The position numbers and the translations under genes were made by a program. The notes under the pieces were generated by a model. The model was given only the letters and a program-made list of their open reading frames with translations, had not been told where the DNA came from and did not search any database. From contig CP081303.1 in the NCBI GenBank assembly GCA_019720755.1, positions 1,426,001 to 1,490,000 on the forward strand: a DNA stretch of 64,000 bases, written 5' to 3'. Source of the DNA: Prolixibacteraceae bacterium. Its GTDB lineage: Bacteria; Bacteroidota; Bacteroidia; Bacteroidales; Prolixibacteraceae. Shown piece after piece: positions 9,586 to 17,433 of the stretch (position 1 is its first letter; the number at the start of each line of letters is the position of its first letter).

Positions 9586-9971
9586 TATTTGTTGAAGAGT
9601 CTTGACAGAAAACTTCGCCTCTTTTTTTTTACCTCTTTGGTATGGTTCTCCTCAGGTAGTACTGGAGCAAAGTATTGTTTGGTGAAGACTCCAGCAAAAA
9701 TATTTAAGTGTCCTGGTCTTACGTGTGCTTTCATTTGGTCGAAAGTCATTTCAAAAGTTCTCCCTTCCAGTTCTTCTCCAGCTTGAATGGACACATACAA
9801 CCATATCAAAATATATAGAGTGTCAATCCCTTGTCCCTTCTTTGAACGAGACACACATAAAGTTTCAAACTCAGAGAGTGTGATTCCTGATCTAGCTTCG
9901 AAAGCTTCTGCAGCCAACATATTGACCTCTACACGATACTTCTGTTCTTCTATCTGAAAAAAATCTTTCAT
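9585..9971 (-). CDS. Tail assembly chaperone, first (G) frame
   Basis: A 128-residue acidic protein between the tail tube gene and the tape measure, the position of the G chaperone. It begins MKDFFQIEEQKYRVEVNMLA and carries the pattern of short tail chaperones, which coat the tape measure before tube assembly. Near its 3' end lie codons GTA AAA AAA AAG, an ideal -1 slippery site, after which the zero frame continues only 11 more codons. The frameshift product joins the downstream open frame. Confidence 0.8.
   Translation of the reverse strand: MKDFFQIEEQKYRVEVNMLAAEAFEARSGITLSEFETLCVSRSKKGQGIDTLYILIWLYVSIQAGEELEGRTFEMTFDQMKAHVRPGHLNIFAGVFTKQYFAPVLPEENHTKEVKKKRRSFLSRLFNK
9621..9627 (-). promoter_or_regulatory. 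Programmed -1 frameshift slippery heptamer A AAA AAG
   Basis: On the minus strand nine A residues precede G, phased GTA AAA AAA AAG in the chaperone frame. The last seven bases form A AAA AAG, the strongest known bacterial -1 heptamer (as in dnaX). After slippage, translation reads GAG GCG AAG with no stop until 9280. Location, phasing and neighbouring tape measure gene match the tail-chaperone frameshift conserved in long-tailed phages. Confidence 0.88.
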
Positions 9972-9989
9972 GACTGTTCCTTTATCGGT

Positions 9990-10415
9990 TTACTTTGCAA
10001 TCCCATCTTGGAGGGTTTCATCTTGGATGACCTCTGCCTTTAGGCTGTAGGTGGCATATCCATTAACACCTGCCTTTTCACCCCATGAAATAATCTGTAG
10101 ATTGCCTTTCAATTGTGGCATACCTGTCTCAAGGCCATAGACGAAAGGACATCTTTTCCCTTCTCTTGCAGCTTTGCGCAAAGGAGCCCAGTCTGTTGTT
10201 GTTGGTGCACCTTTATCATTCACGCATAAAACACCAGAGATACTAAAGGACTCTTCTCTTCCAACCACCTCTTTCTTTTCGTGCCCATTGTCCTCTTTTA
10301 CCAGAGAGGTTTCTGTTTTCACTGAGGAATCGAAGGATACATCAGTAACTCCAGCAAAGAGCTTATCCTCACACTTGATAGTGATCGTTTTCGCTAATAT
10401 TCGTTTCTGTGTCAT
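9990..10415 (-). CDS. Major tail tube protein
   Basis: A 141-residue protein lying between the tail-completion gene and the tail chaperones, the standard tail tube location. It is beta-rich (TITIKCEDKLFAGVTDVSF, EESFSISGVLCV, GLETGMPQLKGNLQIISW), typical of the tube/Hcp fold and similar to the TP901-1-like tube proteins of Firmicutes and Bacteroidetes phages. The chosen start overlaps the upstream gene by 47 bp; a later start would remove conserved-looking beta strands. Name rests on position and fold-like features. Confidence 0.7.
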   Translation of the reverse strand: MTQKRILAKTITIKCEDKLFAGVTDVSFDSSVKTETSLVKEDNGHEKKEVVGREESFSISGVLCVNDKGAPTTTDWAPLRKAAREGKRCPFVYGLETGMPQLKGNLQIISWGEKAGVNGYATYSLKAEVIQDETLQDGIAK

Positions 10416-10788
10416 GACTAATATTGTTTGTGGTTTCTAATATAAATTCTCCTGCAGAGAAGTATCGTTCTATGGGTTCTTCAAAGTCGATAGGTTCCCA
10501 ACTCTTTAATGTTTTATCCAGTACTCTAGGATCAGAGATATTAAGAATGGCACGTGTTACTTTGGGACGAAGGCTTTCAATCACATCAGGATCGACTCCA
10601 TAAATATTGATGGTGACCAAGTATTCACAACCATAAATACCTTCTCTGTCCTCATGAACTGCAGTCAATTCATGACTATGAATCACCATCTCATGAAGAG
10701 GGAGCTGGTCTTTTTGATCGTTGTACAAGATGCTGTAGCTCTCAAATCCATAGGAAGTAAGCTGTTGTTGTATAATCTCTGAAATCAT
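10369..10788 (-). CDS. Tail completion / terminator-like protein
   Basis: A 139-residue protein, MISEIIQQQLTSYGFESYSI at the start, with a middle beta region. Size and order (after the gp10-like protein, before the tail tube) match DUF3168/gpU-type tail terminators, which cap the tail tube and join it to the head. Its ATG overlaps the previous stop by 4 bp. The sequence alone is not diagnostic. Confidence 0.55.
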   Translation of the reverse strand: MISEIIQQQLTSYGFESYSILYNDQKDQLPLHEMVIHSHELTAVHEDREGIYGCEYLVTINIYGVDPDVIESLRPKVTRAILNISDPRVLDKTLKSWEPIDFEEPIERYFSAGEFILETTNNISHDTETNISENDHYQV

Positions 10789-11294
10789 CTGAATCCTTTT
10801 TTACGTAAGAACTTGTCAAACTCTCCTTCAAATGCATCGGCTGCTTTCTCTTCTGCCTGTTGCATCACTGCATCAGAAGATCCTTTCTCAAAAAATCCTA
10901 AGGGCTTAATCCCTCCTTTCATCCCCTTACTTCTACTTCGTCTGGCATACACGAATTTATGGCCTTTACTTCTGTTGTCTAGAGTTCCATAGTTCTGCCA
11001 CAAAAGAAGGAAGTAGGCATCCCACACTTGAGACCTTTTGTTGATATACTTGATTGCTTTTGCATAGAAACCAACCCATAATCCGATGTTCTTTCCCCTC
11101 ATCGATTTGGCTTTCAATACTGCTTTGAACTTCTGGTATTCTGGAGGCAACGCATTATATAGTTCACGTCTTATCACCGTAGCTCCTTTGCGATAGCAAC
11201 CCACAAGAACCTTCTTCTTTACAGGTTCTGCCCAGTTCATAAACATGATCTCTACCTGAGGATCAAGGTGTATTTCTGCCTGTTGACTCGCCAT
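10785..11294 (-). CDS. HK97 gp10-like head-tail joining protein
   Basis: A 169-residue basic protein with Lys/Arg-rich segments (KAKSMRGKNIGLWVGFYAKA, KGHKFVYARRSRSKG) and a conserved-looking region LLLWQNYGTLDNR, typical of HK97 gp10/neck-type proteins that act in head-tail joining. It precedes the tail-completion gene with a 4-bp overlap and follows the putative head closure gene by 2 bp. The C-terminus is helical and charged. Confidence 0.65.
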   Translation of the reverse strand: MASQQAEIHLDPQVEIMFMNWAEPVKKKVLVGCYRKGATVIRRELYNALPPEYQKFKAVLKAKSMRGKNIGLWVGFYAKAIKYINKRSQVWDAYFLLLWQNYGTLDNRSKGHKFVYARRSRSKGMKGGIKPLGFFEKGSSDAVMQQAEEKAADAFEGEFDKFLRKKGFR

Positions 11295-11296
11295 AC

Positions 11297-11659
11297 TTAA
11301 ACACGTTTACAAATCATCTCCATCTCTTCATGGTCTCTTACAATCTCATCTATCTCGTAGATTATATGATCCTCACGAAGACGCTGTCCCACATAGATGT
11401 CGTCACGTTTGTGTGTGGCAAATACCACCTTTGGTCTTTTCATTACTCCATCATAGGAGGTCTCCTTTCGTTGGTCTGCTAATAGATAACCAACCCCTTT
11501 CCACTCTTCCTGCTGTGCTCCAGTAGGACTACGAAATAACATTCTAGACAATATCTCTAATGGGGTGTTATATTGTCCAACTTCTTGGGCTCTGTTGTTC
11601 TTATACATGAGGTATCGATATGGCTTTGATCTGATTCTTTGCAAAAGTGTTCCGTTCAT
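11297..11659 (-). CDS. Putative head closure protein
   Basis: A 120-residue protein in the slot of SPP1 gp16-like head closure (stopper) proteins. The beta-strand pattern (PKVVFATHKRDDIYVGQRL, HIIYEIDEIVRDHEEMEMIC) fits that small barrel family. The given start overlaps the connector gene by 59 bp; an internal ATG at 11608 (MYKNNRAQEV) would cut the overlap to 8 bp and is the likelier start. Family assignment is from order and pattern. Confidence 0.55.
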   Translation of the reverse strand: MNGTLLQRIRSKPYRYLMYKNNRAQEVGQYNTPLEILSRMLFRSPTGAQQEEWKGVGYLLADQRKETSYDGVMKRPKVVFATHKRDDIYVGQRLREDHIIYEIDEIVRDHEEMEMICKRV

Positions 11660-12155
11660 CTACATAGTCTCCACCATTAAGGAAGATCGTAGAAGCCGTC
11701 AATCGTACAGCATTCTTTACAATGTGAGGAAGTTCATCCGCATTGTATCCTGCAGTCATAGTGATCTCAATGGCATTATGTCTTTGGGTGTCCACCAGTG
11801 GTAGTTCTCCAGTAAAATAGATGTTGGCTGTAAGCTCTCTATTGTCTAGATGTGCCTGTGCTTCTTCAAGCTCTTTGAGGTTTCCAAACTCATCGATATA
11901 TTTAACCGACACAATCTTTCGTACTGGACCTTTTGAGATCTCTTCAATCTCGTCCCAATTGGAAGCACTCCCAACCAATTCACATGGAGCCAAACTACGA
12001 CCACTATAACGTTCAACCCAATCGGAAGCCTCTTCGATGATCTCTTCAATAAGGGCATCCTGATGGTTGTGTGTCAGACGAAGTTGCAACTTAGCCTGAT
12101 CCATTGTGATCAAATGAAGAGGTTGCTCTCTATTTTTTCGAAGTACTTTCCACAT
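11601..12155 (-). CDS. Head-tail connector / DNA-packaging adaptor (gp6-like)
   Basis: A 184-residue protein with the helical N-terminus typical of HK97 gp6/phage connector proteins: QAKLQLRLTHNHQDALIEEI, EEASDWVERYSGRSL, and later ITMTAGYNADELPHIVKNAV and RLTASTIFLNGG. These match the pattern LK..LRID...D..I..LI..A...VE..tg. It docks beneath the portal. It lies 4 bp after the small preceding gene. Confidence 0.8.
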   Translation of the reverse strand: MWKVLRKNREQPLHLITMDQAKLQLRLTHNHQDALIEEIIEEASDWVERYSGRSLAPCELVGSASNWDEIEEISKGPVRKIVSVKYIDEFGNLKELEEAQAHLDNRELTANIYFTGELPLVDTQRHNAIEITMTAGYNADELPHIVKNAVRLTASTIFLNGGDYVDERNTFAKNQIKAISIPHV

Positions 12156-12159
12156 GGTC

Positions 12160-12465
12160 TTATACTTTTAGGTCTTGGATAAAATGAAGAACTTTCTCCA
12201 TGGCTTTGTTTCCGATACCATTTACTTCTATTAAGCTCTCACCAGCCTTTTCAATTTCATCTAAAGAGGTATATCCATTTTCAAAAAGGAGCTCTCTATA
12301 TGGCAGGTCTTCATGTAGTTGATTCTCTTCGCTCTGGGTACTAGACACAATAGGCATGGCATACTTTCCTGTGATAAAAGTTTGTGCTACAGGTTCACCT
12401 AGTTCCACCTTGTCTCCCACAAAATATGAGTAGAAGGGATGGCATCTAATAATTTCTACTTTCAT
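12160..12465 (-). CDS. Small phage protein with helix-hairpin-helix-like C-terminus
   Basis: A 101-residue protein between major capsid and connector genes. Residues 1-45 are beta-rich with a Gly (FVGDKVELGEP). Residues 60-101 read as helices around IEVNGIGNKAMEKVLHF, an HhH-like motif often found in small head-fibre or decoration-region proteins of phages. Function unknown. Confidence 0.55.
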   Translation of the reverse strand: MKVEIIRCHPFYSYFVGDKVELGEPVAQTFITGKYAMPIVSSTQSEENQLHEDLPYRELLFENGYTSLDEIEKAGESLIEVNGIGNKAMEKVLHFIQDLKV

Positions 12466-12478
12466 GGCTTTAGGTATA

Positions 12479-12511
12479 AAAGAGGAGAAGAGGTTTTTAC
12501 TTCCCCTCTTT
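12479..12511 (-). terminator. Intrinsic terminator after major capsid gene
   Basis: On the minus strand AAAGAGGGGAAG pairs with CTTCTCCTCTTT around a loop of about nine bases, followed by TTTTAT. It lies just downstream of the capsid stop. It probably trims transcription so that capsid mRNA exceeds that of the connector and tail genes. Confidence 0.65.
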
Positions 12512-12519
12512 GGTAAATA

Positions 12520-13791
12520 TTATAGGGTGATGATATCCTTACAAACAGCGAAGGACTCTTTACGGCGAACGGTGATGTCGTGCATCGAATGGATAAAGAG
12601 TTTAATTGCATTTTGCGATGCTGCAGTATAAGGATCAGAGATCAAGTCGATACCGCCCCATGATCCAATATATAGATCGGCAAAGTTTCCAAAGATCATA
12701 GAAGAAAGATTCTGTCCTGATCCTTTACTCAGATTGGATGGAAGCGAATTGGTTACGTGTGCATTGTAGCCATTCACTAAATTCTTATCCCAGATATAAC
12801 CAGCCACGGCATCCGCTTTGAGTTTGGTCTTTAAGTAACCACGAACTTTGGCATTGGTGATATATGCCAAGTTTCCAATGTCCGCATTCATTTGAGAGAT
12901 CAAGGTCTCCAACTTGACAATGTCGTCCCATGAAAGTCGATCACCATTAGATCCCAAACTGTGTGCTTGAATGCCATCTGTATTCAAGATACCTAAAGGC
13001 TCTTTATCTCCGGCTCCATTAAAGGCAGCTGTTTGAATACCATAGGCCATGGCATCTGTAAGGTTTTGACGAACGATCTGCTCTGCTACATTGTTGGTTT
13101 GAACCAAAAGTTTGCGTGAGATAGATCCTGCACAAGCCATCATCTTTGGTTGAAGGACTCGTTTGGTGGTCTTCATTTTACCAGCATCAATACCTTTGGA
13201 TTCATCAATCCATGATGCTTCGAAACCAGCTCCATCAATCAAAGGAAGATCCCCTTGAAGACCTGTAAGGTAGGTGGCTCCCAATTGAGAAAGAATCATT
13301 TTATTTCTTAGCTCCATCAAGAAAGAACCTGCCTCTTCTGTAATCAACTCCTGACCTGCTCCAGGTTCAGTCGTGTTTTGTGATGGAAGTGCACGTCCTT
13401 GCGAAAGGATACGATGAGGAATAGAGACTCCATTAAAAGATTTACCTTGAGCAGTCGCTTCTTTTTTTGCCTCTTGATCCATCTCTCTTTCAATACCATC
13501 AAGAGGAGTGTCTCCAGCAGCAATACGAAGTGCTCTGGCAAAAGAGTAACTTCTTAGGTCGTTGTCGTCTTGAGTAGAGATCGTCTGGGTAGACGCTCCA
13601 GCTGCAGCACGAATAATATCTTCTGCTTGTTCTGTGCGTTGAAGCTCTTCATTAAGGGCTTTCAACTGGACTGTTCCATCATCAAATTGTTTCTTTTCAT
13701 CATCGTTCAGTTCTGCAACACGCTTTGCCAATGGCTGTAATGTTGCTCGGAGATCTGTAATCTCTTTCTTGATTGCTTGGGATGTTCTCAT
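12520..13791 (-). CDS. HK97-fold major capsid protein
   Basis: A 423-residue protein. Residues 1-85 are Gln/Glu/Lys-rich coiled coil (RTSQAIKKEITDLRATLQPL), the delta/scaffold domain removed by the prohead protease. The rest carries HK97-type features: QELITEEAGSFLMELRNKMI, LTDAMAYGIQTAAFNGAGDK, EPLGILNT, and a C-terminal KLFIHSMHDITVRRKESFAV. It follows the protease gene by 12 bp, the usual order portal-protease-capsid. Confidence 0.92.
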   Translation of the reverse strand: MRTSQAIKKEITDLRATLQPLAKRVAELNDDEKKQFDDGTVQLKALNEELQRTEQAEDIIRAAAGASTQTISTQDDNDLRSYSFARALRIAAGDTPLDGIEREMDQEAKKEATAQGKSFNGVSIPHRILSQGRALPSQNTTEPGAGQELITEEAGSFLMELRNKMILSQLGATYLTGLQGDLPLIDGAGFEASWIDESKGIDAGKMKTTKRVLQPKMMACAGSISRKLLVQTNNVAEQIVRQNLTDAMAYGIQTAAFNGAGDKEPLGILNTDGIQAHSLGSNGDRLSWDDIVKLETLISQMNADIGNLAYITNAKVRGYLKTKLKADAVAGYIWDKNLVNGYNAHVTNSLPSNLSKGSGQNLSSMIFGNFADLYIGSWGGIDLISDPYTAASQNAIKLFIHSMHDITVRRKESFAVCKDIITL

Positions 13792-13803
13792 TTTTATTCA
13801 GAA

Positions 13804-14571
13804 TTAAGAGTTTGCTAAAGTCTTGTAATAGGTAAGTTCTCTCTGGAGGGATTCCACCTCTCTCTCTTTCGATCGTAATAGTTCTTTGGTGTCCTCTTCT
13901 GGAACAATCTCTTTTCCTTCCAGAAGGTCTAATATGTTGGTCACACGTAGTTGCTCAATTTCAGAGATGCGGTAATTACTACCGAGGGCTTTCCATATAT
14001 ACATCAATGCTTGGGAGGTGTTGTTTCGAAGTTGACGTTTGAGTGCCTCTTTGTTGGATGGGATATTCACCACCGACACCTCTAGTAGTTCCCGTTTGCC
14101 ATAGAAGTATGTTGCATCTCGTTCTCCTGCAGCTTGATCATCGGCTCCCCAATTTCCCTCTTCTGTTGGAAGGAATCCCACGCTTACTGCATTGAGTGTT
14201 CCTGCCAACACCTTACGAAATATCTTCTCCGCTTTAAGATTGAGTTCTGCCTTTTCGAAAGTGATATCTACTAATAGAAGTCGTTCCGTTTCATCGATAT
14301 AGGCATGTCCTTTCCCAATGACATCATCAGGATCGGGATCGGTACACATCGAAGCACCATACACATTGTGTTGGTATCCAATGATCGGATTGGCATTGAA
14401 TGAGTCAAGCTCCCATCCTTCAAGAGGTAGGATGGTTCCATGGCGGTCTTTCGTTTCCGAGGACGCGATAAAGGTGATGGTGCGAGTCTCTTCCACATTT
14501 TCTGGAATGGCTCTCACAGTCCCTGAAGTGATGGGAGCGTAAGGAGTATGGATGGTGGTAGGTGTGGTCAT
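13804..14571 (-). CDS. HK97-family prohead protease
   Basis: A 255-residue protein with the S78/U35 peptidase pattern: RTITFIASSETKDRHG, PIIGYQHN (His near residue 64), GTLNAVSVGF (Ser near 134) and LLEVSVVNIPSNKEAL. Its C-terminus is coiled coil (EREVESLQRELTYYKTL). It cuts the capsid scaffold domain during maturation. It starts 3 bp after the portal stop. Confidence 0.88.
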   Translation of the reverse strand: MTTPTTIHTPYAPITSGTVRAIPENVEETRTITFIASSETKDRHGTILPLEGWELDSFNANPIIGYQHNVYGASMCTDPDPDDVIGKGHAYIDETERLLLVDITFEKAELNLKAEKIFRKVLAGTLNAVSVGFLPTEEGNWGADDQAAGERDATYFYGKRELLEVSVVNIPSNKEALKRQLRNNTSQALMYIWKALGSNYRISEIEQLRVTNILDLLEGKEIVPEEDTKELLRSKEREVESLQRELTYYKTLANS

Positions 14572-14574
14572 GAC

Positions 14575-15792
14575 TTATTCTTTTGTGTTTGATGTATTGT
14601 CTTTCTTATTCATCTTACCAGCAAGGTGTGCAGGGTAGAGTGGTTGATCGTTGTCGAGTCCTTCAATCTTTGGAAGGTTCTCCAGTTCTCTGGCTTCATT
14701 CCTTGTGAGGATACCAGCTTGTGTCAATCCTTTGACATATTCAAGTCGTGTCTTGGTGTCTCCACGAAGGAGACCATCCACGGAGTATTTAATGGTCAAG
14801 CCCTCCTTGGGATCGATGAGTTTCTGTTTCAATTCAGCTTCTACCATCTTAATCAAAGACCGAAGAGAGTAGACGACGAACTCAATATTCTGATGTTCTA
14901 TGTTGGAGAATGTGGCTCTGGATAGATCCTTCAGTAAGTGAGGAGGTATATTAAACCAACGTGCCACATCTTGAATAGAGAATTGACGTGTGGCAATAAA
15001 CTGTGCTTGGTCGTTATTGATTGGCACAGGATGATACTCCATATTGTTCTCCAGTACTGGAGTCGAAAAGTTGTCTTTCAATGCACCATGAAATTTACGG
15101 CTCCACTCTTTGTATTGCTCTTCTGATTTAAAAGCTTGTGGTGCTTTCACCCATCCTTTAAATTGTCCCTTCTTATCGAAGAACTCTTTACCAAAAGACT
15201 CGGCACTTTTACCCAGTGCTAAATTTTCTCTTCCTACCATCACAGGACTACGACCAATGATTCCATCCTTGGTGTTGATCTTTAGATGTAGTACTTCGTA
15301 AGATAGGAAGCTCCCTTGTATTTTGGTGTCTGATATTTTGTAGATAAGATTGAGAGCTCTATCCATATGTACCACAGTAGATAACCATGATACTGGAATG
15401 ATAGAGGTTGGAACTCCTTGTTCTGAAAAACGAATTACTGCAATGGCATTGCCATGAAGTTGCAGCGAACGAAACAAGGTTTCAAAGAAGATATAGTTGG
15501 TTTGAAAACCATTAGGAGTATTCAGGAGTTGAACCACAGGGTGATCAAATAGACGTGTCCTGTTGTGATCCTCTTGTTTATATAATCGTATTGGAAGGGA
15601 TGCTGGAACTTCTGAAAGAAGGCGCACTGCATTAAATACAGCCGCCATCTTTTCTGAATCACTGCCCCCAACTCGAGTGATATTTTGTAACCAGTCATAA
15701 GAGCCAACTAGATGATTGTTATCATCTTGCTGATCGTTTTTTTTCGATCTTGTAAATGCATTCGAAAGTAAGGCTCTTATTTTCATAACCAT
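14575..15792 (-). CDS. HK97-family portal protein
   Basis: A 405-residue protein with portal hallmarks: EKMAAVFNAVRLLSEVPASL, HPVVQLLNTPN, FFETLFRSLQLHGNAIAVI, SWLSTVVHMDR, FEVLHLK-like YEVLHLKI, and IQDVARWFNIPPHLLKDL, with the C-terminal GILTRNEARELENLP. It forms the dodecameric DNA channel at one capsid vertex. The gene is separated from the large terminase by a plus-strand two-gene insertion, unlike the usual direct juxtaposition. Confidence 0.92.
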   Translation of the reverse strand: MVMKIRALLSNAFTRSKKNDQQDDNNHLVGSYDWLQNITRVGGSDSEKMAAVFNAVRLLSEVPASLPIRLYKQEDHNRTRLFDHPVVQLLNTPNGFQTNYIFFETLFRSLQLHGNAIAVIRFSEQGVPTSIIPVSWLSTVVHMDRALNLIYKISDTKIQGSFLSYEVLHLKINTKDGIIGRSPVMVGRENLALGKSAESFGKEFFDKKGQFKGWVKAPQAFKSEEQYKEWSRKFHGALKDNFSTPVLENNMEYHPVPINNDQAQFIATRQFSIQDVARWFNIPPHLLKDLSRATFSNIEHQNIEFVVYSLRSLIKMVEAELKQKLIDPKEGLTIKYSVDGLLRGDTKTRLEYVKGLTQAGILTRNEARELENLPKIEGLDNDQPLYPAHLAGKMNKKDNTSNTKE

Positions 15793-15922
15793 AGAATTTG
15801 TAAGATCTATGGCAAACGTAGAAATCAGGATTCAAAGTAAGGGTAGACATTGTCGCCTTTTTGAAACATTTCTTTGTAAAAAAATATTAATTTAGACGAT
15901 TATAGCTTAAATAAATACTTCT

Positions 15923-16636
15923 ATGGAAAATAATATTAAGAATTTAAACATATATCTCCGAAATATAATCTTAGAATTAAGATATGATCCAAATCCAATT
16001 ATTCTCGATTTAAGAGGACAGTTGATAAACAGACTTATTAGTGATAAAAAATTTAAGGGGTATATTTGGAGTTTAACAGATAAAGGGATTGTATTAAACG
16101 ATAAAGAATCAAAAGATGAGTCGTTGTATACAATTATTGTAGAAATTGATCGTTTGTCATATATTTCAAGGACAGTGGCTAGTTCAGAGGATCATTTTAA
16201 TCGTTTTAAGAAAATACTAGAACTAATATTTCAAAGTATCGATAATGTTAAACTTAGGCGAATTGGCTGTCGTGTTCAGGGAGTTTATAAAGTCCTATCA
16301 AAGGATTACAGTAAGATATTTAATTCTTTCAAAGACCAGTTTAAAACAAATTTGTTTTTAAATGATTTCCCTTCAAAAGATCTCAAATTGTTAATTGAAT
16401 ATGAGAATGGACGCTATGAAACAGGCCCAATAGGTAAAAATGATTCTTTTGTTAGAACAAATTTTCCTAATAACACAAACTCTTCATTAGTTGGGATTGC
16501 AATCGATACTGACAATTATGTCATATTTGATGATTTTGAAGTTGATAAAAATAAAATTGAATCGAATACCAAAAGGATATACGACTTGTCTTTAACTGTA
16601 GAGAAAACTTTATATGAAAGGATGAAAGAATTTTAG
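15923..16636 (+). CDS. TIGR04255-like protein, first gene of plus-strand insertion
   Basis: A 237-residue soluble protein, strongly AT-rich and Ile/Lys/Asn-heavy compared with the neighbouring phage genes. NLNIYLRNIILELRYDPNPI near the start and KLRRIGCRV near residue 113 resemble the TIGR04255 family of sporadically distributed proteins; I hold that loosely. It is oriented against all surrounding structural genes and is followed after 3 bp by a membrane coiled-coil gene, so the two form a bicistron. A weak TTG / TTTCTTTG promoter-like pair lies at 15850-15876. Likely a lysogenically expressed moron; defence or exclusion is conjecture. Confidence 0.7.
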   Translation: MENNIKNLNIYLRNIILELRYDPNPIILDLRGQLINRLISDKKFKGYIWSLTDKGIVLNDKESKDESLYTIIVEIDRLSYISRTVASSEDHFNRFKKILELIFQSIDNVKLRRIGCRVQGVYKVLSKDYSKIFNSFKDQFKTNLFLNDFPSKDLKLLIEYENGRYETGPIGKNDSFVRTNFPNNTNSSLVGIAIDTDNYVIFDDFEVDKNKIESNTKRIYDLSLTVEKTLYERMKEF

Positions 16637-16639
16637 AAT

Positions 16640-17179
16640 ATGAAGACAAATAAATCTGAGTTAAAAATAGCCTTTAGTAGGATTCCCAGAAAGAGTAAAA
16701 AAACAAACCCTTCTTATACTATTCCTGATCCCAATCCAATTACAGCTAAAAATGCAGGCCCGTATGGTATTCCAACTCAACCAATTCCAGAAGATAAAAC
16801 GGAAGATGGTAATTTGAATCAGAGAATAGACTCTCTTTTCAATAATACTTCTGAACTTAAAACTGAATTCTATTCTGAATTAAATAAAAAAGTTGACCGA
16901 AGTGTATTTAATAAATTCATTTATGGATGTCTCTTTGTTGTTGTAATCACAATTTTAGGCTCCTATTTTGGTTTAATTAGAGGGTATGATAAAGATTTAG
17001 ATAAAGTTTCCAATAAAATTGATAGAACTAATGAGGAGATTAAAGATATTAATAAATCAATTTTAGATGTAAAAGGTGAAATTATTGATATAAAGGAACG
17101 AACTGAAAATTTGAATTTAATTGAATATAAACTAATGATGCTAGAAAAGAGTATTGAAAAACCAAGTGCAAAAAAATAA
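16640..17179 (+). CDS. Single-TM coiled-coil protein, second gene of plus-strand insertion
   Basis: A 179-residue protein: a Pro/Lys-rich N-terminal region (1-50, no signal peptide), a coiled coil (about 55-90), one membrane helix around residues 92-115 (FIYGCLFVVVITILGSYFG) and a long C-terminal coiled coil (about 118-175, KVSNKIDRTNEEIKDINKS). The build suggests a membrane-anchored oligomer, with the preceding protein as partner. AT-rich, isolated orientation and tight spacing mark the pair as acquired cargo. No known family recognised. Confidence 0.7.
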   Translation: MKTNKSELKIAFSRIPRKSKKTNPSYTIPDPNPITAKNAGPYGIPTQPIPEDKTEDGNLNQRIDSLFNNTSELKTEFYSELNKKVDRSVFNKFIYGCLFVVVITILGSYFGLIRGYDKDLDKVSNKIDRTNEEIKDINKSILDVKGEIIDIKERTENLNLIEYKLMMLEKSIEKPSAKK

Positions 17180-17182
17180 ATA

Positions 17183-17422
17183 TTATTTTTTACGTCTAGT
17201 AAATGATTTATAGTTTTCATATCTATGCTGTCCAGTGATAATTAAAAACTCATTATTCATTTGTTCAAATACTTCAATGTACGAAATTTTTGGATCTATT
17301 TTGCGAGCTTTCTTGAGGTCTTCCTCAAAGAGCTTGCAAAATCCTTCTCTAGTAATCATGCGGATAATACGATGTGCTTGGTGTAAGGTGGTTGGCAGTT
17401 GGGGCTTCTCTTTAAATTTCAT
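17183..17422 (-). CDS. Small basic phage protein downstream of large terminase
   Basis: A 79-residue product from ATG 17422 (MKFKEKPQLPTTLHQAHRI); upstream in-frame codons overlap the terminase and read as antisense-like sequence, so this start is preferred. It has a helix-rich, Lys/Arg-rich build. It ends 3 bp from the end of the convergent plus-strand insertion. Function unknown; perhaps a packaging accessory. Confidence 0.55.
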   Translation of the reverse strand: MKFKEKPQLPTTLHQAHRIIRMITREGFCKLFEEDLKKARKIDPKISYIEVFEQMNNEFLIITGQHRYENYKSFTRRKK

Positions 17423-17433
17423 AGTGATAGGTT

